DNA of 64,000 nucleotides, taken from NCBI GenBank assembly GCA_021787845.1, contig JAJYLH010000004.1, forward strand, positions 170,305 to 234,304, written 5' to 3'. Of this stretch, positions 29,163 to 39,691 are shown in pieces. Position 1 is the first letter of the stretch; every line of letters begins with the position of its first letter. The notes under the pieces were generated by a model. That model had not been told where the DNA came from. It saw only the letters and a program-made list of their open reading frames with translations, and made no database searches. This stretch comes from Myxococcales bacterium (GTDB taxonomy: Bacteria; Myxococcota; Myxococcia; Myxococcales; JAJYLH01). A program made the translations under genes and the position numbers.

Positions 29163-29615
29163 ATGGCGGTCTGGCCGCGGCTGCACGCCGTCACGATGCT
29201 CGGCTTCGGCGCCCTCGTCGCCCATCCGGTCGGCCGGCTCCTCCACGGACGCGGCGGAAAGAAGCGCTTTCTCGCGAGCTACGCGCCCGAGGGGCTCATC
29301 CCCCTCGGGGCCCCCGACAACGGCGGGCACCCGGACTTCATGCGCTGCGTCGCCTGCGGGGTCTGCGACCTGGTCTGCCCGCTCACCCGCGCCCTCCCCC
29401 GCCAGAGCTTCCAGGGACCGGCAGCGGTCGCGGTCGCCTGGTCCCGCGCGACCCCCGACCTGACCCACGTCGCCAAGACCCTCCAGCAGCTTCCCGCCGC
29501 CTGCGGCTCCTGCCGCGCCTGCGTCGAGGCCTGCCCCCGCCGGCTCCCGCTCCTCGACCTCTTTTCCTGGAGCAATCGCCAGCTCGACCACGTCCTGACA
29601 GCGAGGCGCCCGTGA
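29163..29615 (+). CDS. small two-[4Fe-4S] ferredoxin-like protein
   Basis: 150 residues from ATG 29163 (ATG 29151 is also in frame). One hydrophobic N-terminal stretch (TMLGFGALVAHPVGRLL) may anchor it. Two cluster motifs follow: CVACGVCDLVCP near 67 and CGSCRACVEACP near 120, each with a CxxCxxCxxxCP pattern as in the ferredoxin half of GlcF/GlpC-type proteins. The CCG domains of those proteins are missing. Its stop overlaps the GTG of the AGPS-like gene (GTGA), so it should deliver or accept electrons for that flavoprotein. Confidence 0.8.
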   Translation: MAVWPRLHAVTMLGFGALVAHPVGRLLHGRGGKKRFLASYAPEGLIPLGAPDNGGHPDFMRCVACGVCDLVCPLTRALPRQSFQGPAAVAVAWSRATPDLTHVAKTLQQLPAACGSCRACVEACPRRLPLLDLFSWSNRQLDHVLTARRP

Positions 29616-31126
29616 GGCCGGCCGAGCTGGAGTCGCTCCGCCGCGACCTGGAGCGCATCAGCGGCATCCGCAACGTCGCCTTGAGCGCGCCGACCCGGGC
29701 GCTCTACGGCCGGGACCTCTACCCGAAGGCGCAGGTGTGGCAGCGGCGGGGCGAGGTCCGCTACGCGCCGGACGTCGTCGTCTGGCCGGGCACCGTGGAC
29801 GAGGTCCAGCGCATCGTCCGCTACGCGCGGGCGCGGCACCTGCCCCTGACCCCGTTCGGCGCCGGCTCCTCGGTGGTCGCGGGGGCGATGCCGCTACGCG
29901 CCGGCATCACCGTCGACCTGAAGCGGATGGGGCGGCTGTTGTCGGTCGACCTCGCCTCGCGCCGGGCGGTCGTCCAGGCGGGGATGGTCGGCCAGCGGCT
30001 CGAAGATGAGCTCATGCGCTCCTATGCCACGCTAGGGCACTTCCCCAGCTCGATCTACTGCTCCACCGTCGGCGGCTGGGTCGCCGCGCGCTCGGCGGGC
30101 CAGCTCTCCAGCCACTACGGGAAGATCGAGGACATGCTGCTCGGCCTCACCGCGGTGACCGGGACCGGCGACGAGCTCCGCGTCGGCCCCGAGCGCTCGC
30201 CCGGTCCGGACCTCCTGCAGCTTCTGTGCGGGTCGGAGGGCACCCTCGCGGTGATCACCGACGCGACGCTCTCGATTCACCCGCTCCCCACCGCCCGGGC
30301 GATGCGCGGCTTTCGGATGCGCTCGGTCGCGGCCGGCGTCGAGGCTTTGCGCCTGGTCTTCCGCGCCGGCCTGCGCCCGCAGGTGCTGCGCCTCTACGAC
30401 CCGCTCGACAGCCTCTCCGCCGGGAGCGAACGCCAGGGACGCGAGGAGAGACCGCCCCGCCTCGTCGCCCAGGCGCTCGGCCGGGCCGCCTCGAAGTCGC
30501 TCGGCTACGCGCTCTTCTCGCCGGCGCTCGTCAACCGCGCGCTCGACCTCGTTCCGCCCCGGTCGCTGCTCGTCGTCTCCTTCGAGGGCGACAGCCGCGC
30601 CACCTGCGAGGAAGAGCTGCACGCCGCGATGGACATCCTGCGCGAGGGCGGCACCGACCTGGGAGAGGGTCCGGCGAGACGCTGGTACCTCAGGCGCCAT
30701 TCGCAGAGCTACAAGCAGTCGGCGGTCTTCGCCGCCCGCGCCTGGGTCGACACGATGGAGGTCGCCGCCACCTGGGACCGGGTCCTCTCAGTCTTCGAAG
30801 CGGTCCGCCGCGCGGTCTATCGGGAAGCGATGGTGCTCTGCCACTTCTCGCACGCCTACCTGGAGGGCTGCAGCCTCTACTTCACCTTCATCGGCCCCGC
30901 GCCGACGGTCCAGAAGGGCGAGGAGGACTACGACCGCGCCTGGCGCGCCGGGATGCAGGCGGCGCAGGAGGCGGGGGCGACGCTCTCCCACCACCACGGC
31001 GTCGGCGCGACCAAGGCGAGGCGGCTGCCCGACGAGCTGGGCGACGCGGGGATGCGCCTGTTGCGCCTCGTCAAGCGCACCTTCGACCCGGACGGCATCT
31101 TGAACCCCGGGAAGCTCCTCGCGTGA
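29612..31126 (+). CDS. FAD-linked oxidase resembling alkyl-DHAP synthase
   Basis: 504 residues from GTG 29612. The FAD-binding_4 domain has YAPDVVVWPGTVDEV and PFGAGSSVVAGA, then CSTVGGWVAARSAGQLSS and YGKIEDMLLG, features that favour alkylglycerone-phosphate synthase (AGPS) over glycolate oxidase. The C-terminal part holds FSHAYLEGCSLYFTF and the triple-His SHHHGVGATKARRLPDELG, the AGPS active-site signature. AGPS swaps the acyl chain of acyl-DHAP for a fatty alcohol, the committed step of ether lipids, which myxobacteria make. The flanking ferredoxin and second flavoprotein are not part of known AGPS systems, so an oxidase role remains possible. Confidence 0.82.
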   Translation: MRPAELESLRRDLERISGIRNVALSAPTRALYGRDLYPKAQVWQRRGEVRYAPDVVVWPGTVDEVQRIVRYARARHLPLTPFGAGSSVVAGAMPLRAGITVDLKRMGRLLSVDLASRRAVVQAGMVGQRLEDELMRSYATLGHFPSSIYCSTVGGWVAARSAGQLSSHYGKIEDMLLGLTAVTGTGDELRVGPERSPGPDLLQLLCGSEGTLAVITDATLSIHPLPTARAMRGFRMRSVAAGVEALRLVFRAGLRPQVLRLYDPLDSLSAGSERQGREERPPRLVAQALGRAASKSLGYALFSPALVNRALDLVPPRSLLVVSFEGDSRATCEEELHAAMDILREGGTDLGEGPARRWYLRRHSQSYKQSAVFAARAWVDTMEVAATWDRVLSVFEAVRRAVYREAMVLCHFSHAYLEGCSLYFTFIGPAPTVQKGEEDYDRAWRAGMQAAQEAGATLSHHHGVGATKARRLPDELGDAGMRLLRLVKRTFDPDGILNPGKLLA

Positions 31127-32235
31127 CGGCGGCCCTCGACTCAGGTCCTGCCTGGCAGGCGACCGGCCCCGACGCGGTCCTGACGGCCCTCGCCGGCGCT
31201 CCCGTGGGGCAGGTGCGCTTCGCCGAGCTGCCCGAGGGGACGGCTGCGGTGGTGAAGCCCGCAAGCGCTGACGACCTCCAGCGCCTCGTGTCGCTCGCCC
31301 AGCGGGCCCGAGGGCGCGTCCTCGTGGGCCCGCCGCGCTTGGGCTTCGTCGCCCTCGACCTGTCGGAGCTGGACCAGATCGAGCGGCCGGACGAGAAGAC
31401 CTGCCTCGTGCAGGCTGGAAGCGGCGCCCTCCTGGAGGCGGTGGAGGCGCGCGCGATTCAGGCGGGGCTGACCTTGGGACCGCTTTTGCCCGGCTACCGG
31501 GCGAAGCGGGTGGGCGGGTGGCTCGCGGGGCCGACCCGGGGCGAGCGGACGATTCCGCCGGGACGGCTGGAGACCGCGGCGATCGCGCTCGAGGCGGTGC
31601 TCTGGGACGCGAGCCTCTACCGGTCGAAGCAGACGCCGCGCAGCGCGACCGGGCCGGACCTCGACCATCTCCTGCTCGGCGGCGAGGGCCGGTTCGGCAT
31701 CGTGACCAGAGCGACGCTGCGGCTGTTTCCCCGCGCCCTGGTGGAGGCGGCCGCGGCCCGGTCGGTCGCCTCGCTCAAGGAGGCGATCGAGGCCTGTCAC
31801 GAGGCGGCGAAGGCCGGGCTGCCGCCGGCCGAGGCCCGCTGGGACCGCGTGCGCGGGACGGTGGAGGCGCGCTTCACCGGAATGGGCGCGGCGGCGAGGG
31901 CGCGCAGGTTCGGTGGGCAGGAAATCGGCGGGCGCAAGGTGCGGGCCCATCTCGAGGTGGCCGGGAGCTGGCGCGCCTGGCACGCGGCGAGCCCCTTGCG
32001 GCCGGAGGCGTTCGAGCTGGTCGCGCTCCACGCCGACGGCGCCTTCGGCGCGCTGGAGCTGGTCGATCCCGCGGAGGCGGAGCGGGCGAGCGAGCACGCG
32101 CGCGCCATCGGCTTCGCGGTCGTGTCGCCGGGTCGATTGCGGCCGGACCCGGCGGTCGGCTGGACCGGTGCCGCCCTGCCGCTCTACCGGGAGCTCGCGC
32201 GGCTCGCCGACCCCTCCGGCGTTTTCGCCCGCTGA
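31123..32235 (+). CDS. GlcE-like FAD-binding protein
   Basis: 370 residues from a GTG overlapping the previous stop (GTGA). It shows the FAD-binding_4 layout: VVKPASADDLQRLVSLA, TCLVQAGSGALLEAVEA, VGGWLAGPTRG and LLLGGEGRFGIVTRATL. The C-terminal half lacks the oxidase active-site histidines, as in GlcE, the smaller FAD subunit of glycolate oxidase. Together with the ferredoxin and AGPS-like proteins it makes a Fe-S / FAD / FAD set that parallels GlcF-GlcD-GlcE in different order. Confidence 0.8.
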   Translation: MTAALDSGPAWQATGPDAVLTALAGAPVGQVRFAELPEGTAAVVKPASADDLQRLVSLAQRARGRVLVGPPRLGFVALDLSELDQIERPDEKTCLVQAGSGALLEAVEARAIQAGLTLGPLLPGYRAKRVGGWLAGPTRGERTIPPGRLETAAIALEAVLWDASLYRSKQTPRSATGPDLDHLLLGGEGRFGIVTRATLRLFPRALVEAAAARSVASLKEAIEACHEAAKAGLPPAEARWDRVRGTVEARFTGMGAAARARRFGGQEIGGRKVRAHLEVAGSWRAWHAASPLRPEAFELVALHADGAFGALELVDPAEAERASEHARAIGFAVVSPGRLRPDPAVGWTGAALPLYRELARLADPSGVFAR

Positions 32236-32317
32236 CGGCTTGGGCCTCGGCGAGCGGCCCTCGATCCGCACCCTCGTGAGCCAGCCGACTCCCTAAGCGT
32301 GAGCGCTGCCGCTGTGC

Positions 32318-34060
<1,743 letters not shown>

Positions 34061-34201
34061 GTGAGGGGAAGCTTCGGCAACGAGGCGGCGGTGGTTCTAG
34101 CAGACCAGGGCGGGCGCAACGAGGCGCGGGCGGCTTCCTGCGATTTGCGACGGCCCCGCACGCTCGGGTTAGATCGCGGGCGACCGGGAGCGAGGGAGCG
34201 G

Positions 34202-34654
34202 ATGCGGGCGTTTCTTATCGCGGGACTGCTCTTCTCGACCGCGGCGGGCGCGCTGCCGTTCGGCCCCTTTCGCACCCAGGCCGCGCCGGTCACCCGGGAC
34301 GCGCGCGCGCGGGTGCGGGCGCGGGCGCACTGGACGAGCGACGACCCGATGCGGTTCGCGCTGGCCGTGTACGAGGCGACGCTGTCGGCGACCGACGGCC
34401 CGCGCTGCATCCACCGGCCGACCTGCGCGCTCTACGGCGTCGAGGCGGTCAGGCGCCACCCGCTCCTCGGTTTCGCGCTGACGGTGGACCGCCTCTGGCG
34501 CTCGGCCCGGTCGAGCACCTTGAGACCGCTGCCGCACCTCTGGATAGGGAAGCGGCTGCGCTTCTATGATCCGTTGGACGCGAACGACTTCTGGCTGCGC
34601 GGGATTCCGGACTGGAAGATGCCGGAGCTCGAGCCGCCGAGACCGCGGCAGTGA
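34202..34654 (+). CDS. secreted or anchored YidD-like protein
   Basis: 150 residues. The YidD/Haemolysin domain core is visible: CIHRPTCALYGVEAVRRHPLLGFALTVDRL keeps the Cys-x-PTC-x-Y and HPLLG features of the membrane-insertion efficiency factor family, about residues 68-105. Unlike ordinary YidD (about 80 residues) it has an N-terminal hydrophobic signal (MRAFLIAGLLFSTAAGAL) and a C-terminal extension after residue 110. It is translationally coupled to the TPR/TM2-like gene that follows. Role in membrane-protein insertion is only inferred. Confidence 0.75.
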   Translation: MRAFLIAGLLFSTAAGALPFGPFRTQAAPVTRDARARVRARAHWTSDDPMRFALAVYEATLSATDGPRCIHRPTCALYGVEAVRRHPLLGFALTVDRLWRSARSSTLRPLPHLWIGKRLRFYDPLDANDFWLRGIPDWKMPELEPPRPRQ

Positions 34655-35547
34655 GGTTTCTGGGCGCGGCGGCGCTGGCGCTCCTGCTCGCGTCCCCGGC
34701 GGCGGCGGACGCGCCGTGCGCCGGGCGGGCGGAGCGCGCGAGCGAGGCGGCGGCGTTCGCGGCGTCGCTCGCGAAGGAAGGCGACGACTACCGGGCCATC
34801 GGCCAGTACAAGTACGCGCTGTTCCTGAACCCGTCCTCGCCGGACGCCGACCTCTGGCGGCTGGCGATTGGCGAGGCGTATCGGGCGGGCGAGCAGTACG
34901 TCGAGGCGGGCAAGACCTTCGACGCCGTCGCGCGGGAGGGAGGCAGAGCGAGAGCGCAAGCGTACCTCGGCGCGGCGAAGAGCTGGCTTTCCGCCGGTAA
35001 GTTCGAGACCGCCGCCGCCCGCGCGCGCGCGGCCGCCCGCGCGTACGCGGGAAACGCGGACCGGGTGCGGGAAGCGGAGTACCTCGAGGGGTGGGCGCTC
35101 GTGCGCGACGGCCAAGACGCCGCGGCGGCCCGGGCGTTCGAGGCCGCGAGGGGACCAGGAGCGGTCGGGCAGGGCGCGACGCGGCTCGTCGCCGTGCTGC
35201 CGCAGCTCGCACATCTACCGTCGAAGAGCCCGGTGCTCGCGGGCCTGCTCGGGGTCGTGCCGGGCCTGGGCCATTTGTACCTCGGCGACCCAGCGACAGC
35301 GCTCTCGGCCTTCGTGTGGAACGGGGTCTTCGGCTGGGCGCTCTACGACGCGGTGCGGGCGAGGAGCTGGAGCCTTGCCGTGGTCCTCGCGCTGTTCGAA
35401 TCGATGTGGTACGGCGGTTCCATCGTCGGGGCGATCTCGGGCGCGCACCGGTTCAACCGCGACGCCCGACTGAACGCGATGGAAGACCTGGCCCGCATCG
35501 CGCCGCCGTCGCTTGTGGACCAGGAGGCGCGCCCGGCGGTCCCGTAG
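34651..35547 (+). CDS. TPR-like protein with C-terminal membrane domain
   Basis: 298 residues from GTG 34651, overlapping the previous stop. A signal-like stretch FLGAAALALLLASPAAADA opens it, then helix pairs of TPR type (about 30-185) with GQYKYALFLNPSSPDADLW and YLGAAKSWLSAGKFETAA. The C-terminal third has hydrophobic helices starting LAGLLGVVPGLGHLYLGD, a TM2-domain-like motif. Likely an envelope scaffold working with the YidD-like partner. No enzyme motif. Confidence 0.7.
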   Translation: MRFLGAAALALLLASPAAADAPCAGRAERASEAAAFAASLAKEGDDYRAIGQYKYALFLNPSSPDADLWRLAIGEAYRAGEQYVEAGKTFDAVAREGGRARAQAYLGAAKSWLSAGKFETAAARARAAARAYAGNADRVREAEYLEGWALVRDGQDAAAARAFEAARGPGAVGQGATRLVAVLPQLAHLPSKSPVLAGLLGVVPGLGHLYLGDPATALSAFVWNGVFGWALYDAVRARSWSLAVVLALFESMWYGGSIVGAISGAHRFNRDARLNAMEDLARIAPPSLVDQEARPAVP

Positions 35548-35645
35548 GCGTTTGGTGCGGCGAGCCGCAGGAGCCTCTTCACCGCGGTCGTGCTGGCCGA
35601 GCGGCTTCGGGGGTATGGTGCCCGCCCGCATCTTTGGAGGCCTCG

Positions 35646-36887
35646 ATGGGCCACGCACCGCTGAAGCCGCAAACGCTGATCTTCTCGAAGGGGTACGACC
35701 CGCGTCTGTCCGAGGGCGCGGCGTTCCCGCCGGTCTTTCGCACGTCGACCTTCCTCTTCAAGAGCGCCGAGGAGGGCAAGCGCGCGTTCGAAATCGCCTA
35801 CGGGCTGCGCCAGCGCGACCCGGGCGAGATTCCCGCGCTCATCTACACCCGGGTCAACAACCCGAACGTGGAGATGGTCGAGGACCGCGTCGTCGCCTGG
35901 GACGGCTTGGAGGCGGCTGCCCTGTTCGCGTCGGGGATGGGCGCCATCTCCTCGACCTGCCTGACGTTCCTGCGCCCCGGCGACACCGTCTTGTTCTCGG
36001 ACCCGGTCTATGGCGGGGTCGAGGCGCTCTTTCGCCACGTCCTGCCGCTGTACGGTATCCGTGCCGCCCCCTTCCCCGCCGACAGCGACCGCGCGGCGCT
36101 GGAAGACTTCGCGCGAAGAGAACGGAACGTGCGCGCCATCTACCTGGAGAGCCCGGCGAACCCGACGATGCTCCTCGCGGACCTCTCGGCCGCCCGCGCG
36201 GTCGCCGACCAGCTCTCGACCCCCGAGCGCGAGGTCCTCCTGCTCGTCGACAACACCTTCATGGGTCCCATCTTCTCGCGGCCGCGCGATTTCGGCGCCG
36301 ACCTCGTGCTCTATTCGGCGACTAAATTCATCGGCGGCCACTCGGACCTCGTCGCCGGGCTGGCGCTCGGCTCCAAGCGGCTCATCGACCAGATCAAGAC
36401 GACGCGCACGCTCTTCGGGTCCAACTCCGACCCGGAAACCGCCTGGCTCATCCTGCGTAGCCTCGGGACGCTCCAACTGCGGATGGAGAAGCAGCAGGAG
36501 AGCGCGCGGCGCATCGTCGAATTCTTGCGCGGTCACCCCAAGGTCGAGCATGTCGCGTACCCCGGGCTCACGGAGATGGGCGACCACCAGGTGGCGCTCT
36601 TTCGCCGGCAGTGCTCCGGCTCGGGCAGCCTCGTCAGCTTCTGCGTCCGCGGCGCAGAGCAGGAGGCATTCCGCCTCCTGGATGCGGTCCGGGAGTTCAA
36701 GCTCGCGGTGAGCCTGGGCGGCATCGAGACTTTGATCGAGCACCCCGCGACGATGACCCATTCGGACATGACCGCCGAAGAGAAGCGGCGCGCCGGCATC
36801 GGCGACAACATGATTCGGATTTCGGTGGGCCTCGAGGACCCCGACGATCTGATCGCCGATCTCACGCACGCGCTCGACCGCGTCTGA
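35646..36887 (+). CDS. Cys/Met-metabolism PLP-dependent lyase (methionine gamma-lyase / cystathionine family)
   Basis: 413 residues. PLP-binding Lys is in LYSATKFIGGHSDLVAG near residue 228; the upstream phosphate-binding SGMGAISST, YxRxxNP-type TRVNNPNVEMVE and the Asp of LLVDNTFMGP match the family. The C-terminal substrate-Arg region ends GDNMIRISVGLEDPDDL. It catalyses elimination or replacement chemistry on sulfur amino acids in the cytosol; methionine gamma-lyase, cystathionine gamma-synthase or gamma-lyase cannot be told apart here. Single gene, own start with GGAGG-like upstream (TTTGGAGG). Confidence 0.9.
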   Translation: MGHAPLKPQTLIFSKGYDPRLSEGAAFPPVFRTSTFLFKSAEEGKRAFEIAYGLRQRDPGEIPALIYTRVNNPNVEMVEDRVVAWDGLEAAALFASGMGAISSTCLTFLRPGDTVLFSDPVYGGVEALFRHVLPLYGIRAAPFPADSDRAALEDFARRERNVRAIYLESPANPTMLLADLSAARAVADQLSTPEREVLLLVDNTFMGPIFSRPRDFGADLVLYSATKFIGGHSDLVAGLALGSKRLIDQIKTTRTLFGSNSDPETAWLILRSLGTLQLRMEKQQESARRIVEFLRGHPKVEHVAYPGLTEMGDHQVALFRRQCSGSGSLVSFCVRGAEQEAFRLLDAVREFKLAVSLGGIETLIEHPATMTHSDMTAEEKRRAGIGDNMIRISVGLEDPDDLIADLTHALDRV

Positions 36888-37059
36888 AGAATCGGCGCCT
36901 GATGCCTATCCGAATCACGCCAGTGCGTCCGCTTGGAGCGGCGGCCCGACAAGCAGATCGGCGCCTTTGGCACTGGGAAATCGTCGAGGCTCGCGAGCGT
37001 GCGGCGCAGGAGAAGCCCGAGGGTGAATTCGGGCCCCTTCGCGGCGAAGGCCGTCAGCG

Positions 37060-38100
37060 TCAAACGCCGGCGTTCGGGCGGCCGCCCTGCGCGGCGAGCG
37101 TCCAGGCGCACAGGCGGTAGAGGAGCCGCGCGCCGACGTTGGCGTCCCGGGGGGCGGCGGCGACCTCGCACAGGTCGAAGCCGAGGATGCGCCGGCCCGA
37201 ACGGACCAGGAGCCGGAGCAGGTGGTCGGCTTCGGGGAACGAAAGGCCGCCCGGAACCGGGGTTCCGGTCTCGGGGCAGAGCGCCGGGTCGAGGCCGTCG
37301 ATGTCAAAGGAGATCCACACCTCGCCGGGCAACGCTGCGACAATCTCCTCAGCGAGGGCATGGAACGTTTCGCCTCGCAAGAGGCGTTCGCGCAGCGGCC
37401 CGTCGAAGAAGGCGCGGATCCGCTCCGGCCCGGACTGCGCGTAGTCCAGCTCCTCCTCGCAGAAGTCGCGGGGGCCGACCGAAACCAGGCGCGCGACGCC
37501 CGGCACGCGCTCCACCACGTTGCGCATGATCGAGGCGTGGGAAAGGACGAACCCTTCATAGGCGGCGCGCAAGTCGAGGTGGGCGTCGACATGGAGGATG
37601 CCCAGTCCCGCGTGGCGCGCGGCCACCGCCTCGATCGCCCCGAGCGGCACCGAGTGCTCGCCGCCGACGATGCCCACCATCCGCCCCGCGTCGAGCTCCG
37701 CCGCGGTCGCCTCGAACACGCGCGCCCGCACGCGTTCGCCCAGCGCGTTGACCTGCGCGAGGTCGGCCTGCAAGCCCGGGGCGTCGCCGGCTTCCCCGCG
37801 AGCGATCACGCGCCTCGCCGCCTCCCGGGCGACCCGGTTCCAATCCGCGACGCCCGCGAGCGGCGGCAGCATGGCGATGCCGGCGGCCCAGGGACGCCGC
37901 ATCTCGACATCGCAGTAGTCGACCTGCCGGCTGGCGGCGAGGATCGCCTCCGGTCCGCCCGCGGTGCCCTCGCCGCCCGAGAGGGTCGCCTCCCAGGGCA
38001 CGGGAATCAGCACCAGGCGTGACTCCTCGACGGCAAAGGGCAGCCCGAAGATGCCGCTGTCCGGCGCGGCGGCGGCGTTCGGGTCGAATGCGATCGGCAT
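37060..38100 (-). CDS. arginase/agmatinase/formiminoglutamase-family hydrolase
   Basis: 346 residues. Binuclear manganese motifs: GGEHSVPLGA near 144, HVDAHLDLR near 171 (DAHxD) and SFDIDGLDPALCP near 260 (SxDxDxxDP). GTPVPGGLSF near the end completes the family pattern. It removes urea or a related group from a guanidino compound in the cytosol; agmatinase is the likeliest but arginase or formimidoylglutamase fit too. The 172 bases on its left contain nothing I can call. Confidence 0.9.
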   Translation of the reverse strand: MPIAFDPNAAAAPDSGIFGLPFAVEESRLVLIPVPWEATLSGGEGTAGGPEAILAASRQVDYCDVEMRRPWAAGIAMLPPLAGVADWNRVAREAARRVIARGEAGDAPGLQADLAQVNALGERVRARVFEATAAELDAGRMVGIVGGEHSVPLGAIEAVAARHAGLGILHVDAHLDLRAAYEGFVLSHASIMRNVVERVPGVARLVSVGPRDFCEEELDYAQSGPERIRAFFDGPLRERLLRGETFHALAEEIVAALPGEVWISFDIDGLDPALCPETGTPVPGGLSFPEADHLLRLLVRSGRRILGFDLCEVAAAPRDANVGARLLYRLCAWTLAAQGGRPNAGV

Positions 38101-38185
38101 CGGCGGAAGATTGCAGGTCCAACGGCGAAGTCAAGCGCGCGGGAGGGTTCGTCGCGTCCTGATCTACGCTACCCGCGAGGCCCGG

Positions 38186-38452
38186 ATGAACAGCGCCGTC
38201 ACGCTCACGCCCAAGGCTCTCGCCGAGTTCCTCCTCCACGTGGCGCTCGTGCGGCCGGTGTTCATCTGGGGTCCTCCGGGCATCGGGAAGTCCTCCATCG
38301 TCCAGCAGTTCGCGGCCGAGGTCGGCCTCGAGTGCGTGTCGCTCCTGGGCAGCCAGCTCGCCCCCGAAGACCTGATCGGCGTGCCGCAGATCATCGACGG
38401 CAAGAGCCGCTTCTGCCCGCCGACCCTCATCGCTCGGCAGAAGCCCTACTGC
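38186..38452 (+). pseudogene. MoxR-family AAA ATPase, truncated after the N-terminal third
   Basis: Starts MNSAVTLTPKALAEFLLHVA, with Walker A WGPPGIGKSS and the family phrase LAPEDLIGVPQIIDGKSRFCPP, then IARQKPYC. In intact relatives the next residues are LFLDELN (Walker B), but here the sequence changes abruptly at about 38453 to repeat copy A. The rest of the gene is absent from the window, so the locus has been truncated by insertion plus deletion. An intact protein would be a chaperone ATPase, usually with a VWA partner. Confidence 0.8.
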
Positions 38453-38460
38453 CGTGCTAT

Positions 38461-38499
38461 GCCGGAGCGGTGCTGGGTGGCGTTACAGGCGACGCGACG
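38461..38499. repeat. direct repeat A flanking the XRE segment
   Basis: GCCGGAGCGGTGCTGGGTGG then CGTTACAGGCGACGCGACG. It matches 39235-39273 with five differences in 39 bases, and weaker similarity continues for about 110 bases (GGTGCG, GTCGAGGTA, GCCAGC). It begins within a few bases of the point where the MoxR frame breaks. Confidence 0.75.
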
Positions 38500-38673
38500 G
38501 GCGGGTGCAACACGCGGCCGTCCAACACCCCCACGGACCGTTCCCGTCCGGTGCGCGGGGGCATGTCGAGGTATGGCTGTGGGGTCCGCCAGCGGCTTCG
38601 ATGGAACGTTGCCGGTTGCCGTTACGCACCACAGAACACGTTCGCGGCTCTTCGCGCGCCTGCCTAGAACGCT

Positions 38674-38854
38674 TCCCGCTCTCCGTCTCGCCGTCCGAAC
38701 AGGTCGACGCTGCGATTGTCTCCGGCCCTGTGTAAGTACCCGAAAAGCTGGTTCCACCCCCACCACCGCACCCGCTCAGGGCGAGAGCCGTCACGGTGAG
38801 CAACCCATCGAGTTCTACGGAGGTCCACCCGAGAGGTGGGCCGATGGACACCAA
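38674..38854 (-). pseudogene. lipoprotein gene remnant
   Basis: A minus-strand frame contains LLTVTALALSGCGGGGG, a clear lipobox, followed by TSFSGTYTGPETIAASTCSDG, typical of a small secreted lipoprotein. No proper start precedes the signal, and the frame runs into repeat A after about 45 more residues, so both ends appear lost. It sits back to back with the XRE gene. Low confidence. Confidence 0.3.
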
Positions 38855-39212
38855 GCTCGCCAGACAGATCGGCGGTGTTGTTCGCGAGCGGCGTCGTGCT
38901 CTCGGCCTTTCTCAGGAAGAGGCGGCGGAGCGGGTCGGCATCGCGCCGCAGTTTCTCGGGCGCATCGAACGGGGCGTCACCTTTTCCAGCACGCCCACGC
39001 TGGCCCGTCTCGCGCACACGCTTGGCGTTTCATCGGACGAGATGCTTGGGCTTGCCACGATGCCTGATGCCGCTGCGCATGGTGAGGGGAAGCCCTCTTC
39101 CCTACCGTTTGCGGTTCGGCGGCTCGTTCACCGCATCGAGCGAGCGAGCCCTCGCACCTTAAGAGTGCTATCGCTGATCGCCAGCGCTTTAGATGAGAAG
39201 GAGCACTCCTAG
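38844..39212 (+). CDS. XRE-family transcriptional regulator
   Basis: 122 residues from ATG 38844 (GAGAGGTGGG upstream; ATG 38796 adds 16). A Cro/CI helix-turn-helix covers about 5-60: IGGVVRERRRALGLSQEEAA, then VGIAPQFLGRIERG and TPTLARLAHTLGVSSDEML. A short Arg-rich tail ends DEKEHS, possibly for dimerisation. The gene is bracketed by direct repeats A and B, next to a truncated MoxR gene and a lipoprotein remnant, so it was probably brought in with that segment. Confidence 0.85.
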   Translation: MDTKLARQIGGVVRERRRALGLSQEEAAERVGIAPQFLGRIERGVTFSSTPTLARLAHTLGVSSDEMLGLATMPDAAAHGEGKPSSLPFAVRRLVHRIERASPRTLRVLSLIASALDEKEHS

Positions 39213-39514
39213 TAAGCTGAGCTTCTACCGCCTTGCCAGAGCGGTGCTGGGTGGCGTTACCAGCGACGTGACGAGCGAGCGTCACGCACCACGGTCCGAC
39301 ACTCCGACCGCGGGCCCCGTGCGGTGCGTCCGGCTCGCGTCGAGGTACAGCCGCCCGGCTCGGCCAGCCGCTCTCCTGGATCGGTTCCAGTGGGCGGACG
39401 GCGAACGCGAGGCTGGTCCAAGGTGGGTCGCGGGGACGGCCGGGACCACTTGCCGGGACCCGAAGCAAGAGCGCGGATCGCCCTGAATTTCGGACGATCC
39501 GCGCGGTCTTCAGG
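39213..39514. other. 302-base intergenic stretch with direct repeat B
   Basis: 39235-39273 repeats copy A (38461-38499). The remainder up to the tRNA-Lys gene shows a GATCCGCGC-rich inverted tract near 39475-39505 (GCGGATCGCC...GGACGATCCGCGC) but no credible gene. Confidence 0.6.
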
Positions 39515-39590
39515 TGGTGAGCGCCGGGGGAGTCGAACCCTCAACCTATGGATTAAGAGTCCATTGCTCTGCCAGTTGAGCTAGGCGCCC
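39515..39590 (-). tRNA. tRNA-Lys(CTT)
   Basis: Cloverleaf on the minus strand: acceptor GGGCGCC/GGCGCTC, D arm GCTC...GAGC, anticodon stem ATGGA/TCCAT with loop CTCTTAA (anticodon CTT), T loop GGTTCGACTCC. Discriminator A and CCA are encoded. Confidence 0.95.
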
Positions 39591-39691
39591 TCACGTCTTC
39601 GCCCTCGCCCAACGGACAGCGAAGGGGCCGCGGCTTCTACTCGCCACCGCGCTCTCTTGTCAACCGAAAAGAGTCCGCCGCTTCCTTCGGG

